A stretch of DNA of 5,434 bases from Croceicoccus sp. (GCA_029936705.1 JAPYSD010000278.1:1-5434), one strand, 5' to 3'. Positions 1-4,683 are shown, counted from the stretch's first letter. The notes: generated from the sequence alone by a model not told the origin. Made by a program: numbers and translations.

Positions 1-147
1 GGGGGGCTTCGTGTCGAAGCCCCCTTTCCTTGCGTTGACGGCCGAAATACCGGCAGCCGCCCAGCGCGATACCATGACGGGGCGCAATTCTTCGTCCGTG
101 GGGCCGACGGCAAGACCGAGGAACGTGTTATCAGGAATCATGTTCAT
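1..147 (-). CDS. hypothetical protein, N-terminal part (cut by left window edge)
   Basis: This is an open minus-strand frame of 49 codons with no stop before the window edge, so only the N-terminus is visible. The protein starts MNMIPDNTFLGLAVGPTDEE and continues through a small helical-looking stretch (VSRWAAAGISAVNA) to a KGGFDTKPP segment at the edge. I chose ATG at 147; a second in-frame ATG lies at 141. A weak AAGG lies 11 nt before the first ATG, which makes it a plausible but not ideal ribosome binding site. The frame opens immediately after the TGA of the preceding gene (187-189), leaving a 39-nt gap, so the two genes probably share a transcript. Oddity: the last visible codons form a perfect 10-bp hairpin (2-24). 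I do not recognise the family, and no function is proposed. Confidence 0.6.
   Translation of the reverse strand, partial: MNMIPDNTFLGLAVGPTDEELRPVMVSRWAAAGISAVNARKGGFDTKPP
2..27 (+). terminator. perfect 10-bp hairpin with T-rich tail on plus strand; possible terminator
   Basis: Bases 2-11 (GGGGGCTTCG) pair perfectly with 15-24 (CGAAGCCCCC) around a TGT loop, and TTTCCTT follows on the plus strand. As an intrinsic terminator it would serve a plus-strand gene left of the window. On the minus strand it lies inside an open frame, and any T-tract there would fall outside the window. It may therefore be an internal structure of that gene instead. Confidence 0.35.
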
Positions 148-186
148 GGCGATGCGAACCTTGCTCTGAATTTCGAGGGGCTTGGC

Positions 187-816
187 TCAGGGCTCGAAGC
201 GGACTGGGGGGCGGCTGGCGGCGACAGGTTCGCCCTCCTCTTCTTCCGTTCCTCCTTTGACCTTCCCGATAACACGATAGGCCAGGCATCCCGCGGCGAT
301 CAGGTGCAGCGCGATGTCCTCGGGCATGTAGCCAGCTTCGGGCCACGCACCGTAATTGCCATCGATGGTGAAGGCATCAGATGAATAGGGTGTGCCGACC
401 CAGAATTCCCATTCGTCTCCACGGGAGCGGAAATAGAGCGGCTGGCCGTCAATATTACCCTCCGCCTGGACGGGGCATTTCCCCCCGATCCAGTCGAGAT
501 CTACGCCGTCCACGGGTACGCGGGGTGCGTCGGCAGAACTCTTCGTTGCGGACACAGGCGTGATATAGCCCTCTGTGTCGAGAACGATCTGGCCTTGTTC
601 GATCGCCGACTGCAGGGCAGCCTTGATCTGCTTGTTATGGCTGATGGCTTGCCGCTCCTTTCGAAGCGCGGCCACTTCAGCTTCGAGATCGGTGAGCCTT
701 TTCGATGCAGCATCCCAGCCGAACTTGAAGATCTCGCGCGGGGTGAAGTCGCTGGAGAGGCACTCCTGCGCGTCAATGCGCTCGAATTCGCTATCCTTGG
801 TGGCAGGTGAGGTCAT
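187..816 (-). CDS. phage-type hypothetical protein with coiled coil and C-terminal CPVQAEG-type domain
   Basis: This is a 209-aa protein. Residues 8-40 contain a segment (EFERIDAQECL ... FKFGWDAASKR) of a kind often seen at the N-terminus of small phage proteins. Residues 38-57 (RLTDLEAEVAALRKERQ) form a short coiled coil. A linker of about 75 residues follows. Residues 109-175 hold a compact aromatic-rich domain with WIGGKCPVQAEG, LYFRSRGDEWEFWVG and AGYMPEDIAL. From memory this resembles an uncharacterised domain recurrent in proteobacterial phages and prophages; that is recall, not a search result. The tail is acidic, then Pro-rich. I chose ATG at 816 rather than the GTG one codon upstream. 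GGGAG sits at a good distance from it, and it overlaps the upstream stop as TGATG, which implies translational coupling. Molecular function is unknown. Confidence 0.82.
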   Translation of the reverse strand: MTSPATKDSEFERIDAQECLSSDFTPREIFKFGWDAASKRLTDLEAEVAALRKERQAISHNKQIKAALQSAIEQGQIVLDTEGYITPVSATKSSADAPRVPVDGVDLDWIGGKCPVQAEGNIDGQPLYFRSRGDEWEFWVGTPYSSDAFTIDGNYGAWPEAGYMPEDIALHLIAAGCLAYRVIGKVKGGTEEEEGEPVAASRPPVRFEP

Positions 817-1034
817 CACGCTTCTCCCGATGCCCTGTCGATCGTCGACGGGGCGCGCAAGGCCGCCGTGTCGAGCCAGTCGGCGACTGCGATGACGATG
901 CTTTCGTACGTCTCGTTAGAGATCATGTCGTCGCGCCAGTAGCCGGTGGCCTCGCGAAGATAGCCTGATGCGGTATCGGCCGCCGGGCGAGCCTCGAAGG
1001 CGTCCCGCGCGATGTCGAGGGTCATCTCGGTCAT
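816..1034 (-). CDS. small hypothetical protein (72 aa)
   Basis: This is a 72-aa acidic protein, MTEMTLDIARDAFEARPAAD followed by a predicted amphipathic region (GYLREATGYWRDDMISNETY, then SIVIAVADWLDTAALRAP). It has no signal peptide, membrane span or metal motif. The start at 1034 is supported by GGAG eight nt upstream of the ATG. An in-frame ATG three codons later (1025) is less well placed. Its TGA shares a base with the ATG of the next gene (TGATG at 818-814), so the two are almost certainly co-translated. An 85-nt gap separates it from the upstream gene, with no terminator or clear promoter. I do not recognise the family. The helix-rich build and the partner with a phage-type domain suggest a phage accessory protein, nothing more specific. 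Confidence 0.75.
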   Translation of the reverse strand: MTEMTLDIARDAFEARPAADTASGYLREATGYWRDDMISNETYESIVIAVADWLDTAALRAPSTIDRASGEA

Positions 1035-1119
1035 GTGAATATCTCCGATCGAGCGTGATGGCAGGCCGGCGCGACGGAAATTTTTCCCTTCGCCTGTCCA
1101 GCTTCAATGCCAGGCATGG

Positions 1120-1356
1120 CTATTGTGCCGCTGAGGCGCGGCGAAGCTTCCTTCGATCTTTCCGGTAATGGCGGGAACAGGACGCGGCGCCGAGTAACCG
1201 GTTAACGGTTTCTGCGTCATTCCAGATCGTGTGCTCGAAGATATTAGCCAGCCGCTTGGTCCGCCGGGGATCCATGGGCTTGAAATTCTCGTCCCGAAGC
1301 GCGGTGGCTTCATAGATCTCGCCGATCAGCTTGTCGGCCATGGTTTCGCGGCTCAT
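1120..1356 (-). CDS. small hypothetical protein with basic C-terminus (78 aa)
   Basis: This is a 78-aa protein. The N-terminal half (MSRETMADKLIGEIYEATAL) is predicted helical. It is followed by RDENFKPMDPRRTKRLANIF, and the C-terminus is strongly basic (SRHYRKDRRKLRRASA, about residues 61-76), which could contact nucleic acid; that is inference from charge only. ATG at 1356 overlaps the TGA of a possible 29-codon upstream frame (ATGA). The nearest Shine-Dalgarno-like bases are only GAG/GGA, so translation may depend on coupling. A second ATG at 1341 (codon 6) cannot be excluded. It ends in TAG, and the next gene begins 85 nt downstream. No family is recognised. Confidence 0.7.
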   Translation of the reverse strand: MSRETMADKLIGEIYEATALRDENFKPMDPRRTKRLANIFEHTIWNDAETVNRLLGAASCSRHYRKDRRKLRRASAAQ

Positions 1357-1442
1357 TGTCCGCTCGTCCGGCAGGCGGGGGTTAGCCGCAGAATGGGGGC
1401 ACGCAATTCTGTGCGAGCGCTATCGCGCTTGGTCTTGGGCAT
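1353..1442 (-). CDS. possible small basic peptide (29 aa), overlapping the next gene
   Basis: A short frame encodes MPKTKRDSARTELRAPILRL and nine more residues, strongly basic, with TGA overlapping the ATG of the next gene (ATGA at 1356-1353). Third codon positions are GC-rich (about two thirds), more so than the competing frame here. It is the first frame after terminator 1462-1491. Only a weak GGA precedes the ATG, at nine nt. The overlap and composition favour a real leader cistron that couples translation into the 78-aa gene, but a chance frame of this length is easily possible. Confidence 0.35.
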   Translation of the reverse strand: MPKTKRDSARTELRAPILRLTPACRTSGQ

Positions 1443-1461
1443 ATTAGAGCATCCATAATGC

Positions 1462-1491
1462 AAAAGCCCGCGCGCTTGCGGCGCGCGGGCT
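1462..1491 (-). terminator. intrinsic terminator of the 1525-1740 gene
   Basis: A 10-bp GC-only stem (GCCCGCGCGC at 1466-1475 with GCGCGCGGGC at 1481-1490) closes a 5-nt loop, and an extra A-T pair lies at its base. On the minus strand it is followed by TTTTGCATT. It lies 34 nt past the stop of the two-span membrane gene. The T-tract is present only on the minus side, which fixes the direction. Confidence 0.85.
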
Positions 1492-1524
1492 GGAGTGGGA
1501 GTTCGGCGCCGGTTAGTTCCAGCT

Positions 1525-1740
1525 TCAAGCCAGGATGAAGTGTTTCACGAAGCCCATCGAGAAAACGTATCCGGCGAAGACGAGGAGGTTGATGTAGGTG
1601 AAGGTCAGGTGACCATTTCCTAGAGGCTCCCCCTTGGTTCTTTGTCTTAGCCATGCCCTCGTTAGGAAGAACAGCGCGTTGGCGATACTGAGCAGGCCGA
1701 AAACGGCGAACGTCTCCGGCTGCATTAGGAAGTCGAGCAT
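1525..1740 (-). CDS. small two-span membrane protein (71 aa)
   Basis: This 71-aa protein is dominated by two hydrophobic helices. The first spans about residues 9-29 (ETFAVFGLLSIANALFFLTR) and the second about residues 47-67 (TYINLLVFAGYVFSMGFVKH). They are joined by a basic loop (RAWLRQRTKG). By the positive-inside rule the loop would be cytoplasmic and both ends outside. The start ATG at 1740 has AAGG eight nt upstream. The gene forms its own transcription unit, with a candidate promoter at 1820-1849 and a strong terminator at 1462-1491. No holin or lysis neighbour is visible, and the sequence does not let me call it a holin. An inner-membrane phage accessory protein, for example an exclusion factor, is possible, but that is inference from size and topology only. 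Confidence 0.75.
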   Translation of the reverse strand: MLDFLMQPETFAVFGLLSIANALFFLTRAWLRQRTKGEPLGNGHLTFTYINLLVFAGYVFSMGFVKHFILA

Positions 1741-1819
1741 GATCGTTGCCTTTTAAGGGGAGGTGATATCAGCGGCTGGCAGGATGACCGCGGCTGATTG
1801 CGATGGTTTCCATGACGAT

Positions 1820-1849
1820 CTTATAGGATGAGCGCGCCAAGGGGCCCAA
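1820..1849 (-). promoter_or_regulatory. candidate sigma-70-type promoter for the 71-aa membrane protein
   Basis: Read on the minus strand, TTGGGC (1849-1844) lies 18 nt before TATAAG (1825-1820), and the -10 box is preceded by ATCC. The same TTGGG ... ATCCTATAA layout occurs at the promoter at 3842-3871. The predicted start near 1813 leaves a leader of about 70 nt that contains a weak inverted repeat, ATCAGC (1768-1773) with GCTGAT (1793-1798). It sits just downstream of a terminator, as expected for a new unit. Confidence 0.5.
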
Positions 1850-1857
1850 AGGTAAGA

Positions 1858-1875
1858 TTGCGCATATTGCGCATA
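1858..1875. repeat. perfect 9-bp tandem repeat upstream of a promoter
   Basis: TTGCGCATA occurs twice with no gap (1858-1866 and 1867-1875). It lies 8 bp upstream of the candidate -35 box (1844-1849) and beside the bidirectional terminator. The position fits a regulator site made of two direct half-sites one helical turn apart, but no binding protein is evident. Confidence 0.5.
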
Positions 1876-1917
1876 AAGAAATACCCGCCGCAGCAATTTG
1901 CTGGGCGGGTTTTCTTA
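1876..1917. terminator. bidirectional intrinsic terminator
   Basis: The stem has two parts. ACCCGCC (1883-1889) pairs with GGCGGGT (1904-1910), and after a one-base bulge CAGCA (1891-1895) pairs with TGCTG (1899-1903) around ATT. TTTTCTT follows on the plus side and TATTTCTTT on the minus side, so it can stop transcription both ways. Its main job here is to end the minus-strand block finishing at 1966. No plus-strand gene reads into it. Confidence 0.8.
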
Positions 1918-1965
1918 GGGCTGGATGGAGGCGAGAAAGACCGAGCCAGCGGTCATCCGCCGAAA

Positions 1966-2376
1966 CTACTGAAAGATGAATAAGAGCGCGATAGATCCAA
2001 TCATGAATGCCAGAACTGCTCCAACGATTCTTAGATTGCGCTGGTGGTCCTCCTCGAGCCTCGTTTCACGCTCGAGCGCGTCAGCCTCTCTCTCTTTGGA
2101 TTGTCGCTCCAACTCGGCTTGATCGAACTCCGTGTTGCAGTATCGGCAGATTCTCGCCTCGGCGCGTATTGTTTCCGCGCAGTTGGGGCAGCGCTTGGTC
2201 TCCCCGGCACCGACCGTGCCTTCCTTTTCCTGCGCAATGGCGATGAACAGGATTGCAAGCGGTCCAAGGAAGAATCCTATCAGACCCCACATGAGCGGAT
2301 CATGTCCCTTGCTCTTAGCGATGGCATGACAAACGGCGGCCGATCCCAGCCAGACAAGTAATATAACGATGATCAT
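1966..2376 (-). CDS. membrane-anchored zinc-ribbon protein (136 aa, three membrane spans)
   Basis: Residues 1-20 (MIIVILLVWLGSAAVCHAIA) form the first hydrophobic helix, and residues 28-48 (LMWGLIGFFLGPLAILFIAI) the second. The KG-x5-W-x3-G-x3-GP pattern (K23-P39) is common in small bacterial membrane proteins. A zinc ribbon follows with Cys63-x2-Cys66 and Cys77-x2-Cys80 (CPNCAETIRAEARICRYC), a widespread zinc-ribbon form. Residues 85-114 are a charged helix, likely a coiled coil. Residues 116-135 (RIVGAVLAFMIGSIALLFIF) form a third span ending at the C-terminus. The start at 2376 is set by GGGGG six nt upstream; the longer frame to 2421 would need a TTG without support. It is the last gene of the 3835-1966 block. 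The ribbon probably serves structural or protein-contact roles. The specific function is unknown. Confidence 0.85.
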   Translation of the reverse strand: MIIVILLVWLGSAAVCHAIAKSKGHDPLMWGLIGFFLGPLAILFIAIAQEKEGTVGAGETKRCPNCAETIRAEARICRYCNTEFDQAELERQSKEREADALERETRLEEDHQRNLRIVGAVLAFMIGSIALLFIFQ

Positions 2377-2467
2377 TGATTGCCCCCTTTGATGAGGTTC
2401 TTGCCCTCGCGCTGCGCTCAAAACAAGAGGCTGGTCATCACTGCGTTGTCGAATGAACGGGTGGCGG

Positions 2468-2833
2468 TCAGGCCGCCAATGGAACGTAGTTGTTATCGTT
2501 CATCGCGATCGCGCTCTGGAAGGATTGAGCGATCAGGACGCAAGTGCGGCGGCCATATTCGCTGTGTTCGTCGAACTCGCCGCGGTTGAAGGCTGCATCG
2601 ACCGTATTGATGAGGCTGGCTGTAGCGGCCTGTGCCTGATCGCGGTTGACCGCGGGATCGAGCAGGAAGCGGTTGAGCGTATCGAGTGCCTTGTCAGGAT
2701 CGGCGGCGCCGTCGACCTTCCACTGTCCGTAAGCAATGGCGAACTGGGCATTGCTTACGAGCTGCGCGATGGCCGCGATATCAAGGTTCGTGGTGAGCTT
2801 GGCGATCTGGGTTCGATTCTTGATGGTCATCAT
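2468..2833 (-). CDS. hypothetical protein, mostly helical (121 aa)
   Basis: This is a soluble-looking 121-aa protein rich in Ala, Asp and Asn, predicted mostly alpha-helical (DIAAIAQLVSNAQFAIAYGQ; DKALDTLNRFLLDP; QAQAATASLINTVDAAF), with one cysteine near residue 98 and no membrane span or metal motif. The pattern of short helices separated by NRG or DP turns could be a repeat-like helical bundle. The start at 2833 is preceded by AGAGGGG; a second ATG follows directly (2830) and is equally well spaced. The next gene begins 91 nt downstream with no terminator between. A long antisense frame (2453-2929, plus) covers it but lacks comparable start signals. No family is recognised. Confidence 0.75.
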   Translation of the reverse strand: MMTIKNRTQIAKLTTNLDIAAIAQLVSNAQFAIAYGQWKVDGAADPDKALDTLNRFLLDPAVNRDQAQAATASLINTVDAAFNRGEFDEHSEYGRRTCVLIAQSFQSAIAMNDNNYVPLAA

Positions 2834-2953
2834 TTTCCCCTCTCTTCGAGCAGTTCGGGAAATCTGTTCTTCGATCGGGCTTTGCTTGCCCCGGCCGCAG
2901 GTATGGAGAAACCGTCGGCGGCTGGCTGATGGGCTTTTTGAAACGGTCCGCTC

Positions 2954-3118
2954 TCACTTGGTGTGAAACGGCTTGAGACCGTTGAGGATGTCGGCCGCAA
3001 CGCTCAGGGCGACGAGGAGTACAGGGATCGCGGCGATGACGAGGATCGCGATTAGATCGCTTGTAGAAGGGTGAAGTTGGTGCGGCGGCGTACCCTCGGT
3101 CTGGGTCAATTTTGCCAT
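2954..3118 (-). CDS. single-span membrane peptide (54 aa)
   Basis: This short gene starts MAKLTQTEGTPPHQLHPSTS. One clear transmembrane helix follows at residues 21-44 (DLIAILVIAAIPVLLVALSV and four more residues). It ends in a short basic tail (NGLKPFHTK). The N-terminal 20 residues are polar, so this is a membrane anchor and not a cleaved signal peptide. GAGG lies ten nt before the ATG at 3118. The gene is 103 nt after the Cys/His gene and 120 nt before the 121-aa gene, within the same minus-strand block. Composition and codon use match the neighbours. It is likely an inner-membrane accessory peptide of a phage, but the topology and role are not decidable from sequence. Confidence 0.65.
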   Translation of the reverse strand: MAKLTQTEGTPPHQLHPSTSDLIAILVIAAIPVLLVALSVAADILNGLKPFHTK

Positions 3119-3172
3119 AAGTGTCGATCCTCGATGCCGGCTTTAGTCGCCGTGCGTTGCAGACGCGCGAAT

Positions 3173-3198
3173 GGGCCGCGAGAAGCGTTGGGCGGCCC
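3173..3198. other. intergenic hairpin (7-bp stem) without T-tract
   Basis: GGGCCGC (3173-3179) pairs with GCGGCCC (3192-3198) around a 12-nt loop between the genes ending at 3222 and starting at 3118. No T-run follows on either strand, so it is probably not a strong terminator. It could act as an mRNA stability or processing element. Confidence 0.35.
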
Positions 3199-3221
3199 TG
3201 CGAAGTGATGGGAGACTGAGG

Positions 3222-3467
3222 TTAGCTAACAGGGGCATTGAGAGAGGAACCGAGAGAGATCCTTCTCTTGAGGCTTTGCCAGGTGCGATTGTATGCCTCC
3301 AGCCTGATGGGCTGGCCGAACCGGCGGGCCTCCCGCTTGTGGCGGGCCCAGACGCGGCGTTCGTTCTTCGTGAGGAGAGCCCAGTGCTTCGGGCAAATCC
3401 ACTCATAGAAGGGGTCAGCGCTTGTCCTGCGGCAGTCAGGAATGCAGCAGGGCGTCCGGTTGCTCAT
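3222..3467 (-). CDS. small Cys/His putative zinc-binding protein (81 aa)
   Basis: The N-terminal 29 residues carry C7-C8-x3-C12 and then, after 12 residues, C25-x2-H28 (YEWICPKHW), a likely Cys3-His zinc site. The rest is very basic and Trp/Arg-rich (NERRVWARHKREARRFG, RTWQSLKRRI), which suits nucleic-acid contact. From memory, short phage proteins with a CxxxC ... WxCxxHW ... RR pattern are frequent in alphaproteobacterial phages; no function is established that I know of. The start at 3467 is fixed by the ATGA overlap with the preceding gene's stop. The frame is open upstream to 3662, but that part is antisense-like Arg/Ser-rich noise overlapping the upstream gene. The Shine-Dalgarno is weak (GAAG, four nt), consistent with translational coupling. 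Confidence 0.8.
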   Translation of the reverse strand: MSNRTPCCIPDCRRTSADPFYEWICPKHWALLTKNERRVWARHKREARRFGQPIRLEAYNRTWQSLKRRISLGSSLNAPVS

Positions 3468-3835
3468 GCTGCTTCGCGATCGCGATATGGGGCAGGACGG
3501 CGTTCGATCGGCAGGACGTCGTAGGGATGAGCGAACGACGTATGGGCGCTGCCGGGGTAGCATATCTCTACGTAGGCACGATTGTGGCCGAGATAGAAGG
3601 CAGGTTCTCCCTCGACGGTGATGGGCGCACCCCAATCTTCCGGATCCGGTGCGCGCTTGCATTTGGCGATGCGCAGGAAATCGCGAAACGAATACCCTTC
3701 GAAGAGGCTGTTCTTCCAGGTTTCGGCAAGCGCACGGCCGCGGGAGATAGCGGTGACGTCACCGGAAATGCCGAGCGCTGTCACGGTCCATCGTTTGAGG
3801 AGGAAGCCAGCTGGCAATTTGTGATCTCCGGTCAT
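3464..3835 (-). CDS. hypothetical phage-type protein, probably translated from a leaderless mRNA (123 aa)
   Basis: The 123-aa protein begins MTGDHKLPAGFLLKRWTVTA. It then has a segment with ISRGRALAETWKNSLF and FRDFLRIAKCKRAPDP (about residues 29-68), and a beta-rich C-terminal part (GEPAFYLGHNRAYVEI, HPYDVLPIERRP). The two-part build suggests a small DNA- or protein-binding accessory protein, but I cannot name the family. The GTG at 3913 would add 26 residues encoded across the promoter and is rejected. ATG 3835 has no Shine-Dalgarno, and TATAAT ends six bases before it, so the transcript probably begins at the ATG. Its TGA overlaps the next ATG (ATGA), linking it to the Cys/His gene. Confidence 0.78.
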   Translation of the reverse strand: MTGDHKLPAGFLLKRWTVTALGISGDVTAISRGRALAETWKNSLFEGYSFRDFLRIAKCKRAPDPEDWGAPITVEGEPAFYLGHNRAYVEICYPGSAHTSFAHPYDVLPIERRPAPYRDREAA

Positions 3836-3841
3836 TGAGGG

Positions 3842-3871
3842 ATTATAGGATTTGATGGGTATTTGCCCCAA
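3842..3871 (-). promoter_or_regulatory. promoter with predicted start at the ATG (leaderless)
   Basis: On the minus strand TTGGGG (3871-3866) lies 18 nt before a consensus TATAAT (3847-3842), which is preceded by ATCC. The A of the ATG at 3835 is the seventh base after the -10 box, where transcription normally starts. No ribosome binding site exists between them. Confidence 0.65.
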
Positions 3872-3902
3872 TGCCCCAATATGGCGTGCCAACTGGTGGG
3901 GC
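3865..3902. repeat. tandem 8-bp repeat plus nested inverted repeats at the leaderless promoter
   Basis: GCCCCAAT occurs twice in tandem (3865-3872 and 3873-3880), and the first copy holds the -35 box. The second copy's GCCCCA (3873-3878) also pairs with TGGGGC (3897-3902), with a smaller dyad TGGC-GT-GCCA (3882-3891) nested between. The lack of a T-tract argues against a terminator. Position at and just upstream of the -35 suggests an operator. Confidence 0.5.
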
Positions 3903-3945
3903 TGTTTTGACACTCAGCCGGGCACGAGGCCATGCAGCGGCGAGA

Positions 3946-4227
3946 TCACGCGTCGGCGTATTTGCCAGCGTTCTGATCCATATCGCCGATATGGAGATCA
4001 GCGGCTTTCAAATCGTGCCAATGTCCGGACTGGACCTCGACAGCCTCGAGATCGCAGAAGTCATCACTGGCATCGCGCAGCATCGCCATGAGATCCTGGG
4101 CCTCGGCGAGCGACGGTGCGGTAGCGACCTCGGTCTGACCTGCTGTTTCGGTCTTGCTGAAGAAGACGAGCCCCATGCACTCGCCAACGAAGGTACCGTG
4201 CTCTGCAGAGTGGATTGCGAATGCCAT
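3946..4227 (-). CDS. small hypothetical protein (93 aa)
   Basis: This soluble, acidic 93-aa protein starts MAFAIHSAEHGTFVGECMG. The middle (APSLAEAQDLMAMLRDASDD) is an amphipathic helix, and the C-terminus is His/Asp-rich (SGHWHDLKAADLHIGDMDQ). The spaced His and Asp residues could bind a metal, but no known motif is met. Two ATGs are available, at 4233 and 4227. GAAGG ends only three nt before the first but nine before the second, and the second aligns with the start of the 4355-4615 gene (both read MA-hydrophobic-A), so I prefer 4227. It lies 85 nt past the terminator at 4304-4339. I see no convincing promoter in that gap. No family is recognised. Confidence 0.72.
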   Translation of the reverse strand: MAFAIHSAEHGTFVGECMGLVFFSKTETAGQTEVATAPSLAEAQDLMAMLRDASDDFCDLEAVEVQSGHWHDLKAADLHIGDMDQNAGKYADA

Positions 4228-4303
4228 GGCCATTTTCCTTCTCGACTGTCTATTCGCGCAGATCGTCTAGTTTGGAACTCTCGAACTTTCGGCTGAAAAA
4301 CCC

Positions 4304-4339
4304 AAAAGAAAACCCCGCCGAGGCGAAGCCGGGCGGGGT
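4304..4339 (-). terminator. intrinsic terminator, copy 1 of a duplicated element
   Basis: ACCCCGCC (4312-4319) pairs with GGCGGGGT (4332-4339). Inside, GGC-GAA-GCC (4322-4330) extends the stem after a small mismatch. On the minus strand it is followed by TTTTCTTTT and then TTTTT, a strong release signal. It closes the 4355-4615 gene. The hairpin differs by one base from the one at 5336-5363. Confidence 0.88.
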
Positions 4340-4354
4340 CGAAAGAGAGAAGCA

Positions 4355-4615
4355 TCAAAGCTGGCAGCTGATGATGTCGTATGCGTTGCTGTCGAAGCTC
4401 ACGCGAATGAAATCATCAGACTTGTGCCCCATCTCCGGAAGGTCCTCGGCATTGCAGTGATCGTGATCCGGCCAGATGATCAGGTCTTCTCCGCAAGCTG
4501 GGTGATCGCCCATCTCTTCATGCAGGAACACCGCCTCGACCGCGAGATCGTACAGGCCCTTGGAAGCCCCCTGCCCGCCATGAGTGTCAGAGGTCTTCTG
4601 TGCTGCAATCGCCAT
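4355..4615 (-). CDS. small acidic hypothetical protein (86 aa)
   Basis: This acidic 86-aa protein starts MAIAAQKTSDTHGGQGASKG, followed by a helix (YDLAVEAVFLHEEMGDHPAC) and a His/Asp/Cys cluster (LIIWPDHDHCNAEDLPEMGH), and ends in SCQL. The cluster (His, Cys and Asp within about 30 residues) could hold a metal ion, but matches no motif I know. Start choice: ATG at 4621 is only three nt from GAAGG, while ATG at 4615 is nine nt away and is the counterpart of the start of the 3946-4227 gene, so 4615 is preferred. It is transcribed away from the plus-strand cargo gene, with a shared 134-nt control region, and ends at its own terminator. The strong acidity would suit a DNA-mimic or anti-defence protein, but that is speculative. 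Confidence 0.72.
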   Translation of the reverse strand: MAIAAQKTSDTHGGQGASKGLYDLAVEAVFLHEEMGDHPACGEDLIIWPDHDHCNAEDLPEMGHKSDDFIRVSFDSNAYDIISCQL

Positions 4616-4662
4616 GTGCATTTTCCTTCAGCCCGTTGGATCTACCTGCCTCTCTGTAGAAC

Positions 4663-4668
4663 ATTATC
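4663..4668 (-). promoter_or_regulatory. candidate -10 box for the 4355-4615 gene
   Basis: GATAAT on the minus strand (4668-4663), preceded by ATCC as at the other promoters here. A matching -35 is poor (CCAAGT at 18 nt). The predicted start near 4656 leaves a leader of about 40 nt with GAAGG near its end. Confidence 0.35.
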
Positions 4669-4683
4669 GGATCGAGAAGGAGA

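Noticed and set aside
1031..1117. 28-codon minus-strand frame between two genes, ending in an ATGA overlap
   Set aside because: It has no Shine-Dalgarno, neutral third-position composition, and the next gene has its own GGAG. Chance is the simpler explanation.
1821..1874. 17-codon minus-strand frame starting in the 9-bp tandem repeat
   Set aside because: It has no ribosome binding site and its stop lies in the -10 box, so it would not be in the proposed transcript.
2377..2421. TTG-started extension of the zinc-ribbon gene
   Set aside because: ATG 2376 has a strong GGGGG site at six nt and starts directly at a hydrophobic helix; the extension is polar and unsupported.
2453..2929. 158-codon plus-strand frame
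   Set aside because: It is antisense to the 121-aa gene, lacks a good ribosome binding site and lies against the operon direction. Long antisense frames are expected at this GC content.
2942..2983. Inverted repeat AACGGTC / GACCGTT near the end of the 54-aa gene
   Set aside because: The arms are 28 nt apart, partly within coding sequence, and no T-tract follows the hairpin, so it is not called a terminator.
3468..3662. N-terminal extension of the 81-aa Cys/His gene to 3662
   Set aside because: The extra 65 residues are Arg/Ser-rich, overlap the upstream gene in another frame, and the ATGA-coupled start at 3467 fits better.
3422..3838. 138-codon plus-strand frame
   Set aside because: It is antisense to the 123-aa gene, which has a clear promoter and coupling to its neighbour.
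3832..3933. 33-codon minus-strand frame whose TGA overlaps ATG 3835
   Set aside because: It has no ribosome binding site, weak codon bias, and the consensus promoter and repeats lie inside it. If it were real, the leaderless proposal would weaken.
3871..4296. 141-codon plus-strand frame
   Set aside because: It is antisense to the 93-aa gene, starts inside the minus-strand promoter repeats, and has no start signals of its own.
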